DNA from: Polytrichum commune
Lineage: Eukaryota > Streptophyta > Polytrichopsida > Polytrichales > Polytrichaceae
NCBI GenBank assembly: GCA_950295325.1
Contig: OX485803.1
Span: 57,363,554-57,427,553 of the forward strand
Direction: 5' to 3'
DNA: 64,000 nucleotides
Positions 1 to 9,446 of the stretch are shown one piece after another. A model generated the notes under the pieces. That model was not told the origin of the DNA, ran no database searches, and was given only the letters and a program-made list of their open reading frames with translations. The translations under genes were made by a program, and so were the position numbers. Numbering within the stretch: the stretch's first letter is position 1; each line of letters begins with the position of its first letter.

Positions 1-1085
1 GGTGTTTCCCCACACCAGAAGAAATCTTGTCTATTTCAACCATCCGTTGCAGCTCTTGGCAAAAAACAAAATGCATAAATGTATCAATTGTGTTTTTCCA
101 ACCACGGGTTTAGGTTTCTGGTTGCAATTTTGGAGCGGTTGCTAGCCAAATTGATGTCTTATACAATGTTTCCCGCCGGGAGTCGCAATGGGACAGCTGA
201 CATAGACAAGATTTCTCTAGTTCTCAAAATGTTGCAAAACTGTAACACATTTGATCACTGCAATCTGTCAGCTCACCCGTCCATGGTCCTTCTTGAACTT
301 GTGACCATTCATTGCCATTGAAAAAAAAAAAAATCAAGCGCTGCCGTCTTCCTGCACAAATTGCACACAAAATTACCCACAAATATGAGCTTCATAGCGC
401 CTCGCCCTCTCCCTCTCCTGCGAACATCCTAAGCACCACTCGAAAAAAGATCGCAGATGACTCCTAATCGGCGGACCGAGGACGCCTTTGCATAAAATGA
501 GCTCAAAGCATTCACCAATCTGCACGACGAGTGTTACAACCTCTGCAAGTGCCCCGGTGCTCCCACGGCAGGGTTTTGTGTTGCGGATTCGGGAGCGCAA
601 TGCAGGGGAAGCGAGAAGCGAAGAAGAAACGTCGAAGGTAAAGTAGTTAGAGACACAGACGAGGCTAAACCAGAGCTTGAGGAGAGACAACAGAGCAGTT
701 ATTAGTCACGTCACACTGTGCTCTGTAGCGAGGGCTCGGGGGGAGTTGGATTGTGGGGATGTGAATGCAGGGAGAATGTGAGTGCAGGGAGAACGAAGGG
801 AGAGCGTGAGTTTTATATGGAGAGCAGTTGGGGCTGAAAGGCGTCAGGAGCAGAGGATGGAAGCAAGACGAAGCGCGTGCGACTGGTGAGGAGGATGGCT
901 TACGGCGTCGCGGGTGAGCGGCGTGCGACTTCCAACTTCCAAGTTGCAGGGAGAGGAGGAGAGGCGGAGTGTGTAGTGTGTAGTGTGTAGTATGTACGGT
1001 GCGTATGATTCCGGTATACGTAGGAGAATCTTTCAATGATGATTGCGTCTCGTAAGATTCTTGTGCTCAGAATGTGTTGACTTTG
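1..1085. repeat. Dispersed repeat family X, copy 1
   Basis: This segment is a diverged direct repeat of about 20,737-21,700. Shared stretches come in the same order in both: the GGTGTTTCC start, the AACACATTTGATCACTGC block, the CCACCAATCTGCACGA-like block and the ATGTGTTGACTTTGGGT end. A minus-strand reading in each copy holds a similar peptide (VVTLVVQIGECFELIL here, AVTLIVQIGGYFELIF there), which may be old coding sequence or simply shared nucleotides. No intact gene is recognised. The left boundary may lie outside the window. Confidence 0.5.
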
Positions 1086-1199
1086 GGTACCGCCACTGAA
1101 GTCCGATGACGAGAGGGCGATCCCCTAGAATCCTAGAGAGAGAGAGATGCCTACGGTTATGGTTTCAGCGACAATTGAATGTCGTTCTTTATTGGTGGC

Positions 1200-1267
1200 T
1201 CCACCCCACCTTCTCCTCCACTGCTCCAGGGTCTTTTTAGAAGGTGCATAATTACTTAAGCTTACAC
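1200..1267. repeat. Host tandem repeat Y, unit 1, left part (LINE target)
   Basis: The sequence from the CTGCTCCAGGGTC block through GGTGCATAATTACTTAAGCTTACACCAATATC matches 8,829-8,867 joined to 9,371-9,390. It continues on the far side of the LINE at 8,630. This copy is the empty site for the TIR element found at 8,868-9,367. About 1,086-1,199 holds nothing recognisable. Confidence 0.7.
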
Positions 1268-1283
1268 CAATATCATCCATTTG
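1268..1283. repeat. LINE target-site duplication, 3' side
   Basis: CAATATCATCCATTTG occurs here and perfectly again at 8,614-8,629, bracketing the LINE. Confidence 0.9.
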
Positions 1284-1549
1284 TTTTTTTTTTTTGTTTT
1301 TTTTTTTTTTTGAGACAGAAGGCCAAACGGCCAACGCCAAAATGGATACCACAAAAGAAAAAACAACACCCCTCACAGAGGGGAGGCGGGCCCCTCGGGC
1401 GCGTGAACACCGCCACGTAAAAGAGAACTAACCGACCACAACCAAGGACAACCCCCGGACCACCCAAGCCAAGGACCACCCCCACCCCACCAACCAAGGA
1501 CAACCCCCAACCCACCAAGACCCCCGGGACCCAGACAAGGGTCGCCATC
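1284..1549 (-). other. LINE 3' UTR: G-rich tract and poly(A)
   Basis: Read on the element's sense strand, 1,385-1,535 holds repeated G runs in GT-rich sequence (several GGGGG, GGGG and GGTGGG blocks), followed by a terminal motif also seen in the stub at 21.8 kb, then A runs broken by C. Closely spaced G runs could form a G-quadruplex. A G-rich polypurine 3' UTR tract is known from mammalian L1; equivalence here is inference. Confidence 0.75.
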
Positions 1550-4500
1550 CTACCTACGATGTCTCTTCCAATTCCAGTTCATGTGCAAATCCTGTCGCCT
1601 ACAGAGGACCCCCCGCGCTCCCCACGTCTTGTCAAAGCCGCGCACCAAGGCCTCTTTGGAGAAGCTACTAATCTTAATGTGTTCCAACACCCTCTTCCAA
1701 GCCATCTTAGCATAGATGATCAAAGCATCCCAAATTTGTTGCTTAACCTTAGCTTCATGCCATTGTGTCTGGTTAAACACCTTGTCATTCCGTTCAATCC
1801 AGATGGTCCAAAGGGTAATGCCCCTAAGAAGGTGCCAGATTTTAACCACTTTCCCGTATCTTTTGGGGATTCTTTCCCCGAACATCACTTGCTTCCAGTT
1901 GAAGCAGTCATAATTACCGGACCTAACCCCGCACAGTTCGTGCATGATGTAAGTAGCCCATCTCCAAGCCCGTCTAGCTTGGATGCAATCCCAAAATTTA
2001 TGCTTAACTGATTCACTAGTGTTGGGTAAGCAAAACACACATTGCTTGGAGATAGAAACCGGAGCAATGCGAGCCCTCCACTCATTAACTGCCACCGCCT
2101 TATGCCAAATTGACCAAATGAATGCGGCTTCCTTCCCCGATCGCATTGGATCCCATACTTGTGACCAGTAAAACTTGTAGTTCCCTGGGAGATAACCTTG
2201 CCATTTATCCGCCGCCCGCGTGGTGCCCGGGTTCCTATTAAGAATGTTGTCACGGCCATCCTTAGTAGTGTAGTCAAGAAAGTGGCTCCCATCGATCCAT
2301 CTCCACCTATCCGGGTCCCACCCAAGTGTGGCTAGTTTGCCGTAGAAGAAGATAACCTCCTCCCTTTTCCCTTCTCTCTTCGGCCCCCTGTTTGTGTGAA
2401 TAATCTTAACCTTGTGAAAGAAACCTTCAAGTTCTCCCTGGGGGTTTTCCATTTCTCTAAGGCATCTCGAGTGCGTGCCAACTTTAAAACATTGCACCGG
2501 TAGAGGTAAGGTTAAAGTTTTCCGTTGAAAGCACTCGGGGGAGAATTCCTCGCCGCATCTAATCACAATGGCCGGGTCCTCTTCCATGTCAACATAAAAG
2601 CCTACCCATTGTCCAGGATACGTGGTGTCTTCTTCGGACTCCAAGAGGTGGCGCCAATATCGGGAGATCTCACCTACTACCTCCTCCCAATCTTCTTGTT
2701 CCAAATCCGTGAGATTAAATTTACCTTGGGCTCTTTCCCATGTGAGGAATTCCTGCTGCGTGCTGTCCCACACATCGTCTACGCATCTAATTCCTTTGCG
2801 GTAGAGGTGAATGCCTTTAGAATAATCGATACCTTTATTTAAGAGATCGACCCCCTCCGACCACCAAATATTAGAATGTAGAAGTTCCATTTTAGTGCGA
2901 GGGGGAAGTTGGTAAGTCCCATTAACCATGACCTTCCATGCCTTGCTAATGTGCCCCCATATCTTGGATCCCGGAAATCCTTGATGTTGTCGGCTGGTAA
3001 ACCACTCCATACTTACCCCCCATCTTCGACCCCTTTGCGGATTAAATCTTGCCATCCTATATCTAAGCATGAGCTGGAGATTGGAGTCCCCGGGTTCAAT
3101 TGCTTTAACTATCCATTTGCAAAGCAGACTGATTTTAGCCATCTCCGGGTCCACCAGTCCTAATCCTCCGTACTTCTTTTTCAAGCAGCATTCCCTCCAA
3201 CTGACTCTCGTCCGTGTGAGTTGTTCCTTACCCGACCATAGGTAGTTGCGAATGGCTCCTCTTATCTTAGTTAAGATTTTGTTGGAACCCCCCCACACTG
3301 TGATAAAGAACCATAATGTGGACAAAAGCACCTGATTACATATGACTATTCTACCGCCCAAGGACAATTTCATAGTGCTCCAGTAATCTAACTTTTTTGA
3401 TATTTTCTTATAAAGAAAATCATCTACGTCCGAGGTATTGAGGTTGAGACCGAACGGTGTGCCCAAAAGTTTGGACAAATCTCCTTCCTCCGCCCACTTC
3501 CAGTTGTACCCTGCAAGCCATTCCGGTTTATGTGTATACTTGTTAAACCAGTATGCACATGATTTCTCCCAGTTAATCTCCATTCCTGAAGCCTCACTAA
3601 ATGTCTTGAGGATTCTAACCAACTCATCTACATCCCTCTTTTCTCCTCTAACCATAAACGATGAATCATCCGCGTACTGAGAAATACACTGTTGTTTCTT
3701 CCCCCCCGGTAAAACCACCCCTTTTAGTCTACCTGTAGCCACTGCCTTTTTAATGATTTGGGTTAAGACCTCTCCGACTATCAGAAAAAGGTATGGGGCT
3801 AGGGGGCAACCTTGTCTAACCCCCCTCTCTACTTTGAAACTACGTCCAGGGCTACCATTGACGTTTACTGCCGCGGTCGCGTTCCCAAAGAGGAGTTTTA
3901 CCCATCTAATGTACTGTTCATGGATACCCATCTTGTGCATAGCGTGAAATAAGAATCTCCATGAGACCTTGTCGTACGCTTTGGAGAAATCTAGTTTTAG
4001 GAATACCGTGGGTTGCCTAGATGTTTTCGCCCAATGTAGAGTTTCCTGTGTTAGCACAATGTTGTCTAGAATGAACCTTAGTGGAAGAAACGCAGTTTGC
4101 TCCGGGCTAATCACGTCTCTCAGCATGGGTTGAAGTCTAAGTTGGAGTGTTTTGGCGAAGATTTTATAAATTACCGTGAGCAAGGTTATTGGCCGCCAGT
4201 AATTTAAGTCTTTGGAATCACCTTCTTTGGGAATGAGGCTAATTAGTCCTTTCGTAACCCCTTCGTGTAAAACCCCTTCCTCAATGCCCCTGAGTAACAT
4301 CTTATGAAAGTCTTGGCCTATCGTAGACCATAGCCGTTGAAAGAATTCCGTGGGGATTCCGTCATGCCCTGGTGCTTTCCCCTTGGCCATATCCCTTACT
4401 ACCGCTCCTAATTCCCTTTCCGTTATTTCCTTAGTAAGTGATGTGTTCATCTCCTCCGTGAATGTACCTTGATAGCCTTCAAATACTTCCCTAATTGCCT

Positions 4501-5803
4501 CCTCCGATACCTCTTTATGCGCATATAGGTATTTATAGAAGTCATAGCAAATAGTGTCCAAGTCCTCTTTCCTAGTAAAACATCTACCGTGCTTGTCCCT
4601 TAGCTCTGATAGAACTGTTTGAGAGTGTTTTTGTCGTACTGATTTAAAAAACTCCGCGGAACATTTGTCCCCTACCTGTTGCCATTTTACTCTAGCTCTT
4701 ATGGTCGCTCCTCTTGCCTTCCGCGCCTCAATCTCCTCTAGGATGTTGTTAAGTCGGCTTACCTCCCCTTGTTTATCCGTGTTGTATATGTCCTCATGTA
4801 ACTTGGCTATGGCTATTTCTAAATTGGCCCTCGCGTCAAGTTCCTCCTTTCTAAACTCTTTAGCCTTGAGTTTGCTAAGTTGCCTATAATGCCTAGTAAC
4901 ATTCCGTAATTTGTGAAAGAATGAGCTTTCCCCGGGTAGGCTAGTCCATCTATCTTTAAGGGTTGCAATCGTCTCTCCTTTAAGATGTGAGATATTCCAT
5001 TTGAAGGTAGACTTCCTATTACCTTCTTCCCCCATATTTATCTCCACTTGCACGGGGGAGTGGTCCGACCCCACCGAATAACCATGAATGAAGTAGGATG
5101 TGTGCTTCATGCCTATCCTACTAAGTGTTGGTAGATAGAACCTATCTAGGCGTGCAAGTCGTCGGGCGCGTCCCTTTTGTCCATTATGCCATGTAAATCT
5201 GGGCCCACCTTGATGAATGAAGGTATCGTGTACTTGGAAAGCATTTAACAAACCATTCCATGTGAGTTTCTCTAGGTCACTAATTGCTCGCCCACAATCA
5301 TTAGACTTGTCTTCTATCCTTTCTGTCATATTGAAGTCTCCACCTACTATCCATTCGCAATCCTTAGGTAAGGATTCGACCATAATATGCCAAAGGTGCC
5401 TCCTCTCCGTTGGGATATTGGGGGCATATACACAAGCAATACCTATGTTTCCCCCTTCAATTCCTTCTAGTTTAATCCATACGACTCTATTGTCGTACAA
5501 AGCCCCGTGATCCGTAACCAACTTTGCATATTTGTGTGCTAAGATTATTCCCACTCCTCCTTTTCCGGCCGCGTGGGGGTTGAGCCAACTCCTCTCCCCC
5601 GGCGCCGCCTCTAAAATCCAGCTGGCATATCCTGGCATGAGTCTAGAGCCTAGGTTTTCTAATGCCCTGCCCCTTAATTTGTGTTCTTGTATCATAACCA
5701 CATCTACCCTTGGTGTTAAAGAGTTAAGAAAACACCTTTCTTTTGTAATATTTTCTGGGTCATTAAGTCCCCGGATGTTGTGTGTGATTAGGTTCCACTT
5801 CAT
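1550..5803 (-). CDS. LINE ORF2: APE endonuclease, reverse transcriptase, zf-RVT
   Basis: This 1,417-residue protein nicks the target and reverse-transcribes the element RNA. Residues about 1-235 form an APE-type endonuclease, with NIRGLN near the start, QEHKL, GGDFN and SDHSPV. The reverse transcriptase lies at about 480-760, with LDFSKAYDKVSW (motif A), GVRQGCPLAPYLF (motif B) and the catalytic QYADD (motif C). Near residue 1,260 a zf-RVT-type region has a CVFC...H....C arrangement that is usual in plant L1 ORF2. The length is typical of the family. The chosen ATG is the first in frame after the ORF1 stop. No frameshift or stop is present, which is uncommon for a random genomic LINE copy. 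Confidence 0.95.
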   Translation of the reverse strand: MKWNLITHNIRGLNDPENITKERCFLNSLTPRVDVVMIQEHKLRGRALENLGSRLMPGYASWILEAAPGERSWLNPHAAGKGGVGIILAHKYAKLVTDHGALYDNRVVWIKLEGIEGGNIGIACVYAPNIPTERRHLWHIMVESLPKDCEWIVGGDFNMTERIEDKSNDCGRAISDLEKLTWNGLLNAFQVHDTFIHQGGPRFTWHNGQKGRARRLARLDRFYLPTLSRIGMKHTSYFIHGYSVGSDHSPVQVEINMGEEGNRKSTFKWNISHLKGETIATLKDRWTSLPGESSFFHKLRNVTRHYRQLSKLKAKEFRKEELDARANLEIAIAKLHEDIYNTDKQGEVSRLNNILEEIEARKARGATIRARVKWQQVGDKCSAEFFKSVRQKHSQTVLSELRDKHGRCFTRKEDLDTICYDFYKYLYAHKEVSEEAIREVFEGYQGTFTEEMNTSLTKEITERELGAVVRDMAKGKAPGHDGIPTEFFQRLWSTIGQDFHKMLLRGIEEGVLHEGVTKGLISLIPKEGDSKDLNYWRPITLLTVIYKIFAKTLQLRLQPMLRDVISPEQTAFLPLRFILDNIVLTQETLHWAKTSRQPTVFLKLDFSKAYDKVSWRFLFHAMHKMGIHEQYIRWVKLLFGNATAAVNVNGSPGRSFKVERGVRQGCPLAPYLFLIVGEVLTQIIKKAVATGRLKGVVLPGGKKQQCISQYADDSSFMVRGEKRDVDELVRILKTFSEASGMEINWEKSCAYWFNKYTHKPEWLAGYNWKWAEEGDLSKLLGTPFGLNLNTSDVDDFLYKKISKKLDYWSTMKLSLGGRIVICNQVLLSTLWFFITVWGGSNKILTKIRGAIRNYLWSGKEQLTRTRVSWRECCLKKKYGGLGLVDPEMAKISLLCKWIVKAIEPGDSNLQLMLRYRMARFNPQRGRRWGVSMEWFTSRQHQGFPGSKIWGHISKAWKVMVNGTYQLPPRTKMELLHSNIWWSEGVDLLNKGIDYSKGIHLYRKGIRCVDDVWDSTQQEFLTWERAQGKFNLTDLEQEDWEEVVGEISRYWRHLLESEEDTTYPGQWVGFYVDMEEDPAIVIRCGEEFSPECFQRKTLTLPLPVQCFKVGTHSRCLREMENPQGELEGFFHKVKIIHTNRGPKREGKREEVIFFYGKLATLGWDPDRWRWIDGSHFLDYTTKDGRDNILNRNPGTTRAADKWQGYLPGNYKFYWSQVWDPMRSGKEAAFIWSIWHKAVAVNEWRARIAPVSISKQCVFCLPNTSESVKHKFWDCIQARRAWRWATYIMHELCGVRSGNYDCFNWKQVMFGERIPKRYGKVVKIWHLLRGITLWTIWIERNDKVFNQTQWHEAKVKQQIWDALIIYAKMAWKRVLEHIKISSFSKEALVRGFDKTWGARGVLCRRQDLHMNWNWKRHRR

Positions 5804-5840
5804 CGAGATTCTTCAAGTATTTGCTTCCTTTCACTTACTC

Positions 5841-8315
5841 CTAATGCCTCCCTAGAGGGGATTTATTCCTGCATTCCCAAATATTCCCTTGCCCAGGTGT
5901 TAACATATGTTGGCCTAAGGCAATGAGGTTGGATGCACTGTTACGAATTGGTGTATTCACCAAATGACTACCTATGTCATTGCCATCATTATTCCTTGTG
6001 TCTTGTGAGGTGGTTGGGCTATCCAAGCCAATGCTTGCTAATATTGCCTTGAACACATTACCCTTACCATTCATTGGGACAAATTGTGTCTCTGGAATTA
6101 CCTCACTAGGAGCAGAACCTCCTAGAGGTGGAAGTGTTATGCCACTAGGAAAGCCCCTACCATAAGCCATTTCGGCATCCACTTGTGCCTCGCTTACCTT
6201 GCATCGTCTCTGTGCCTTTCCTCCTCTACCGTGTTTTACCCCTAGGTGCTTACTTCTCCCTAGAGGAGAATTATGTCTACTGCTTGTAGGTGTATACTCC
6301 CTTCCCCCTCCCGAGGGCGGGTCCCCCCCTTCCTTACCTCGGTTCCGCTGCCGTGGCCTGCCAGCTGCGCTGCTGGCTGGCCCCCTCTCTAGGCCCATGA
6401 GAGCCCCTGGGGTCTGGCTTCGAAGGCCGGGTCCCGACCCTTCCACGGCCGTAGAGCCTCTGTCCCTTCGAACGGCTAGCTCTGGTGCCGTTTCTCCTTC
6501 TTCGGCCCCTTGAGTTGTTTCTGCCGGGAGCTGGTCCCCGGGCGCAGGTGAGGCTTCCCTCTCCCCGTCAGGCTCCTTCTCCTGTTGCTCGTCTTGTCTA
6601 CCCTCTTCTTCCTCTTCCTCCCCTGCGTCCTCGCTTTCCTCCTCAGGGTCTACTGCCTCCATGTGTCTTTTTTGTCCTGCTGTCTTGTTTGGGGACCAAA
6701 GCATAGAGGTTTCGAGCTTTGATAGGCCTTCTTCCTCCTCACTAACGTCTTTACTTGTTCCTGCAGAGTTTCTGAACATCTGGGTATGCGCTCCGTCCGT
6801 TTCCTTTTGTGTTTGAACTTTTCCTTTTGAAGTTTCCTGCCTCCCACACATCCCAGGCTGTGAATCAGTGCTCTCCTTCGGAGGCCCTATTCCTTGGATC
6901 CCTTCCAGCTCCACTTCACCGCCCCTGGATTCTGCTCCAGCCTTCTCCGCTTCTTCTCCGGCACTCACCTCCTGTTGCTCCTGTCCTCCTTTCTGCCGCG
7001 CGAGGCTACAGGTTACCTCTTCCAGGGGCTGCTGGTTGTCTTCCCCGGTTAACCGGATACTCACATTCTCCGCTGTTTTCTCTGCAGGGTTGCTGGCGGC
7101 ACCCACTGCCTGCTCCTTACCCCTAGCAGTTAGATCTGCATTGGCTGGGTCACTGTTCATTGTTTTTTGTGCTGCGGCGGTAGCCGCAGCTCCGTCTGTG
7201 AAATTCTGATTGAATGTTGCTCTATCCCAATCATTGCCATGGCCCGAGTCATGATGTCCTTCAAATATGTTCCTTCTCGTGTTTTTGCGTCTCCTAACCT
7301 GCTGAAACCCATCCTGATCTATATCTACATTTTTACCTTTTTCCTGGTTTTGAAAGTACTGTGGTTGTGCTACTCTCTCCCTACCTCGTGCTGGCCTCCT
7401 TTGTAGCTCCTTGCAGTCGCTTGCTTTATGTTTCCAACTAAGACACACTCTGCATCTAATTGGAAGCTTATCATAGTCTACCAGTACTGTTTGTGGTGGC
7501 AAAATCCCCCCTTCCGTTATTAGCTCGATGCTTGTTGCCCATCCTTTGCTAATCTCTAGGTTAATGCAAAACCTGGGGTCCCTTGCGCTTTCATTTGCCG
7601 TATCCATACCAATCACTTCACCAAGCGTTTCTACTATGTTAATTGCTTGATCTTGGTGTTCCTGGGGCAAATTCCTCAGGCTTACCCATGTTGGGAATGC
7701 TAGATTGCTGGGGTTGTCCGGATTGAACCCCGGTACCCAACTTTGAAGCATGCATGTACCCCATTTGGATCTAAACGGTGAAACCATCAATGCTTTGTTC
7801 AAAATGTCTTTGTCTATTCCACTAAGAAGAAAGTAACCTTTCCCCACGTTCCTACACAAAGACAATGTATTTTCCCCGATCTCTTGGTTTAATGCTTGGA
7901 TCCAAAGCTTCATAGCAAGTGGTGGAGGTTTGGTTCCAACAAACTTGCCAATCAAGAGCTGATCTTTCAATTCATCTATTCTTGCAAGCAACTTTTCAGT
8001 ATTAACTGTAAACTTAATGGCCTCTTTTCTCACAAGGAACCCACTAAAGCTTCTTTCCAGATCTGATGGAAGGATCTCACCACTATGTCCTTTGAAGGGA
8101 TTGAGATCTCCTGAGCTCTGATGCCTAGCTTCCGCGAGGCCTTCAATCACCGTATCTTCCATCTCGATGTCTCGCCGGGGTGCCTCTCCAGCGATCCATC
8201 CTCCCCGTTCCTCCATCATTGGATCGAATCTTTGTGCGTTCCCACATCGCACCTTCGCTGCAAAGGATTCCTTCTCCCCTGGATTGGTAGCCATTCGCAT
8301 TGTTCCCATCACCAT
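5841..8315 (-). CDS. LINE ORF1: DUF4283-like RNA-binding protein with CCHC knuckle
   Basis: This 824-residue protein is the probable nucleic-acid chaperone of the LINE particle. Residues about 75-265 resemble the DUF4283 region of plant LINE and gag-like proteins (WIQALNQEIGENTL, then FPTWVSLRNLP). It is followed by a CRVCLSWKHKASDC knuckle (C-x2-C-x4-H-x4-C) near residue 290. The rest is low-complexity and charged, with a run of Glu/Asp near residue 560 and a basic Gly/Arg/Ser-rich stretch after it. The reading frame is intact and ends 37 nt before the ORF2 ATG, in a different frame, so ORF2 probably depends on reinitiation or a similar mechanism. Confidence 0.9.
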   Translation of the reverse strand: MVMGTMRMATNPGEKESFAAKVRCGNAQRFDPMMEERGGWIAGEAPRRDIEMEDTVIEGLAEARHQSSGDLNPFKGHSGEILPSDLERSFSGFLVRKEAIKFTVNTEKLLARIDELKDQLLIGKFVGTKPPPLAMKLWIQALNQEIGENTLSLCRNVGKGYFLLSGIDKDILNKALMVSPFRSKWGTCMLQSWVPGFNPDNPSNLAFPTWVSLRNLPQEHQDQAINIVETLGEVIGMDTANESARDPRFCINLEISKGWATSIELITEGGILPPQTVLVDYDKLPIRCRVCLSWKHKASDCKELQRRPARGRERVAQPQYFQNQEKGKNVDIDQDGFQQVRRRKNTRRNIFEGHHDSGHGNDWDRATFNQNFTDGAAATAAAQKTMNSDPANADLTARGKEQAVGAASNPAEKTAENVSIRLTGEDNQQPLEEVTCSLARQKGGQEQQEVSAGEEAEKAGAESRGGEVELEGIQGIGPPKESTDSQPGMCGRQETSKGKVQTQKETDGAHTQMFRNSAGTSKDVSEEEEGLSKLETSMLWSPNKTAGQKRHMEAVDPEEESEDAGEEEEEEGRQDEQQEKEPDGEREASPAPGDQLPAETTQGAEEGETAPELAVRRDRGSTAVEGSGPGLRSQTPGALMGLERGPASSAAGRPRQRNRGKEGGDPPSGGGREYTPTSSRHNSPLGRSKHLGVKHGRGGKAQRRCKVSEAQVDAEMAYGRGFPSGITLPPLGGSAPSEVIPETQFVPMNGKGNVFKAILASIGLDSPTTSQDTRNNDGNDIGSHLVNTPIRNSASNLIALGQHMLTPGQGNIWECRNKSPLGRH

Positions 8316-8613
8316 CTTTTCCGGATCTCCTCTGATCTAAGCTTTTCCAACCTCAAAATTACTTTCCGTACTCGAAATCAACACTGTTGACCACCGATCT
8401 AAGCTGGATATTGCCTACGCTTCCTATTTCCTACAGATCTGAGTACTGTTCTCTTTATTTTTCAATCGATTCTTCCTACTATTCCTCTTTCAAGGCACAG
8501 ATCTCCATGCGTTCCAGCTTTCGGCAGGGCTTCGCCTGCGCCTCTTGCGGCCTCTCATCATACTCCCTTTGAAAACCTCTGTCCTAAACCAATTTTGATC
8601 CGCTAATTATGAT
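8316..8613 (-). promoter_or_regulatory. LINE 5' UTR / presumed internal promoter
   Basis: This is non-coding sequence between the 5' target duplication and the ORF1 ATG. It is G/A-rich on the sense strand. Full-length LINEs carry an internal promoter here; I see no defined core motif, so the role is inferred from position only. Confidence 0.5.
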
Positions 8614-8629
8614 CAATATCATCCATTTG
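8614..8629. repeat. LINE target-site duplication, 5' side
   Basis: This is a perfect copy of the 16 bp at 1,268-1,283. Confidence 0.9.
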
Positions 8630-8867
8630 TGTGGATCGCCATTTGGAGTTTAACGGTGCTATAGCCATACATTGACAATATAATTAAATAGCCCATATTA
8701 GCATGAATAGATATATAGTGTACATTAAATAGGCCTATATATGTGGAAGGAAATAATTAGGGTGGGACTAATTAGCATGGGCCACATTAATTTTCTAGTC
8801 AAGGTGGAATTTTTGCCTTCTCCTTCACTGCTCCAGGAGTCCAGGGTCTTTTGAAGGTGCATAATTA
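8630..8867. repeat. Host tandem repeat Y, unit 1 right part and start of unit 2
   Basis: The sequence continues the repeat interrupted by the LINE (GTGTGGATCGCCATTTGGAGTT, TAAATAGGCCTATAT, GGGCCACATTAATTTTCTAGTCAAGG). It then re-enters the CTGCTCCAGG...GGTGCATAATTA block, i.e. a second tandem unit. ATTGACAATATAATTA near 8,673 is the empty-site counterpart of the hAT-like insertion at 9,447. No gene is seen. Confidence 0.7.
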
Positions 8868-9367
8868 GGGCCACTTCGCACACGAGACTGAGAGCCCGTG
8901 ACCATTACACTCCAAGCACTCTCATTACTGGAAAAGGCGGAACCGGTACAAGTTCGGTTCACACTGCACTTGAGGGACCAACGAAGTATGTGAATGCAAG
9001 ATGGATGTAAAGTCTACATGGATTCCTACGTGGCGTCGAATGGATCATGTTTCATGGTCACTTGGATTATTTTCAAAAACCACCTCTTGGAGGTAGGTCT
9101 AACACAGAACCGGGAGACCAATGCACTCCAAACGCTCACAACCGTTGGTTTGTTCTATTTTATCATGTGTGAAGACCCCGCATAAAGAGAAATTCATTGA
9201 AATAACATCTGATTAAAAACCCAGTCATTTATGACTTCACACTACACTTGAGGATCTGTGACCATACGACATGATTTTGGAGGTGTCTTGGGACGGCCTT
9301 TGGACTGTTTTTTTTGGGCCCTCACAATTTCATGGTCACGGCTCTTGGCTCGTGTGTGAAGTGGCCC
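8868..9367. mobile_element. 500-bp TIR element Z (Harbinger-like by target duplication)
   Basis: The ends are inverted repeats of about 40 bp: GGGCCACTTCGCACACGAG on the left and its complement CTCGTGTGTGAAGTGGCCC on the right. Each terminal block also contains the GTGACCAT motif. TTA flanks both ends (8,865-8,867 and 9,368-9,370). The matching empty site is GCATAATTACTTA at about 1,246. It is non-autonomous with no coding sequence. A partial second copy is at 24,554. TTA duplication suggests PIF/Harbinger, but the superfamily is inferred. Confidence 0.75.
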
Positions 9368-9370
9368 TTA

Positions 9371-9446
9371 CTTACACCAATATCATCCATTCGTGTGGGT
9401 CGCCATCTGAAGTTGAACATTTCTATAGCTTTATATTGACGATATG
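9371..9446. repeat. Host tandem repeat Y, unit 2, left part
   Basis: CTTACACCAATATCATCCATTCGTGTGGGTCGCCATC corresponds to the LINE target region. The unit is interrupted at 9,447 by the hAT-like element and resumes at 10,279. Confidence 0.7.

Larger units (their letters stand above)
1284..8613 (-). mobile_element. Full-length plant L1-type LINE with target-site duplication
   Basis: This is a 7.3-kb non-LTR retrotransposon on the minus strand. It has a 5' UTR (8,316-8,613), ORF1 (5,841-8,315), a 37-nt spacer, ORF2 (1,550-5,803), a G-rich 3' UTR and an interrupted poly(A) tail (about 1,284-1,311). A perfect 16-bp target duplication flanks it. Both ORFs are open from end to end and the tail is barely decayed, so the insertion is probably recent and could still be competent. 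The site lies inside a host repeat; the other unit of that repeat (9,380-9,400) has no LINE. A 5'-truncated relative of the same 3' end lies at 21,815-21,882. Confidence 0.95.
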
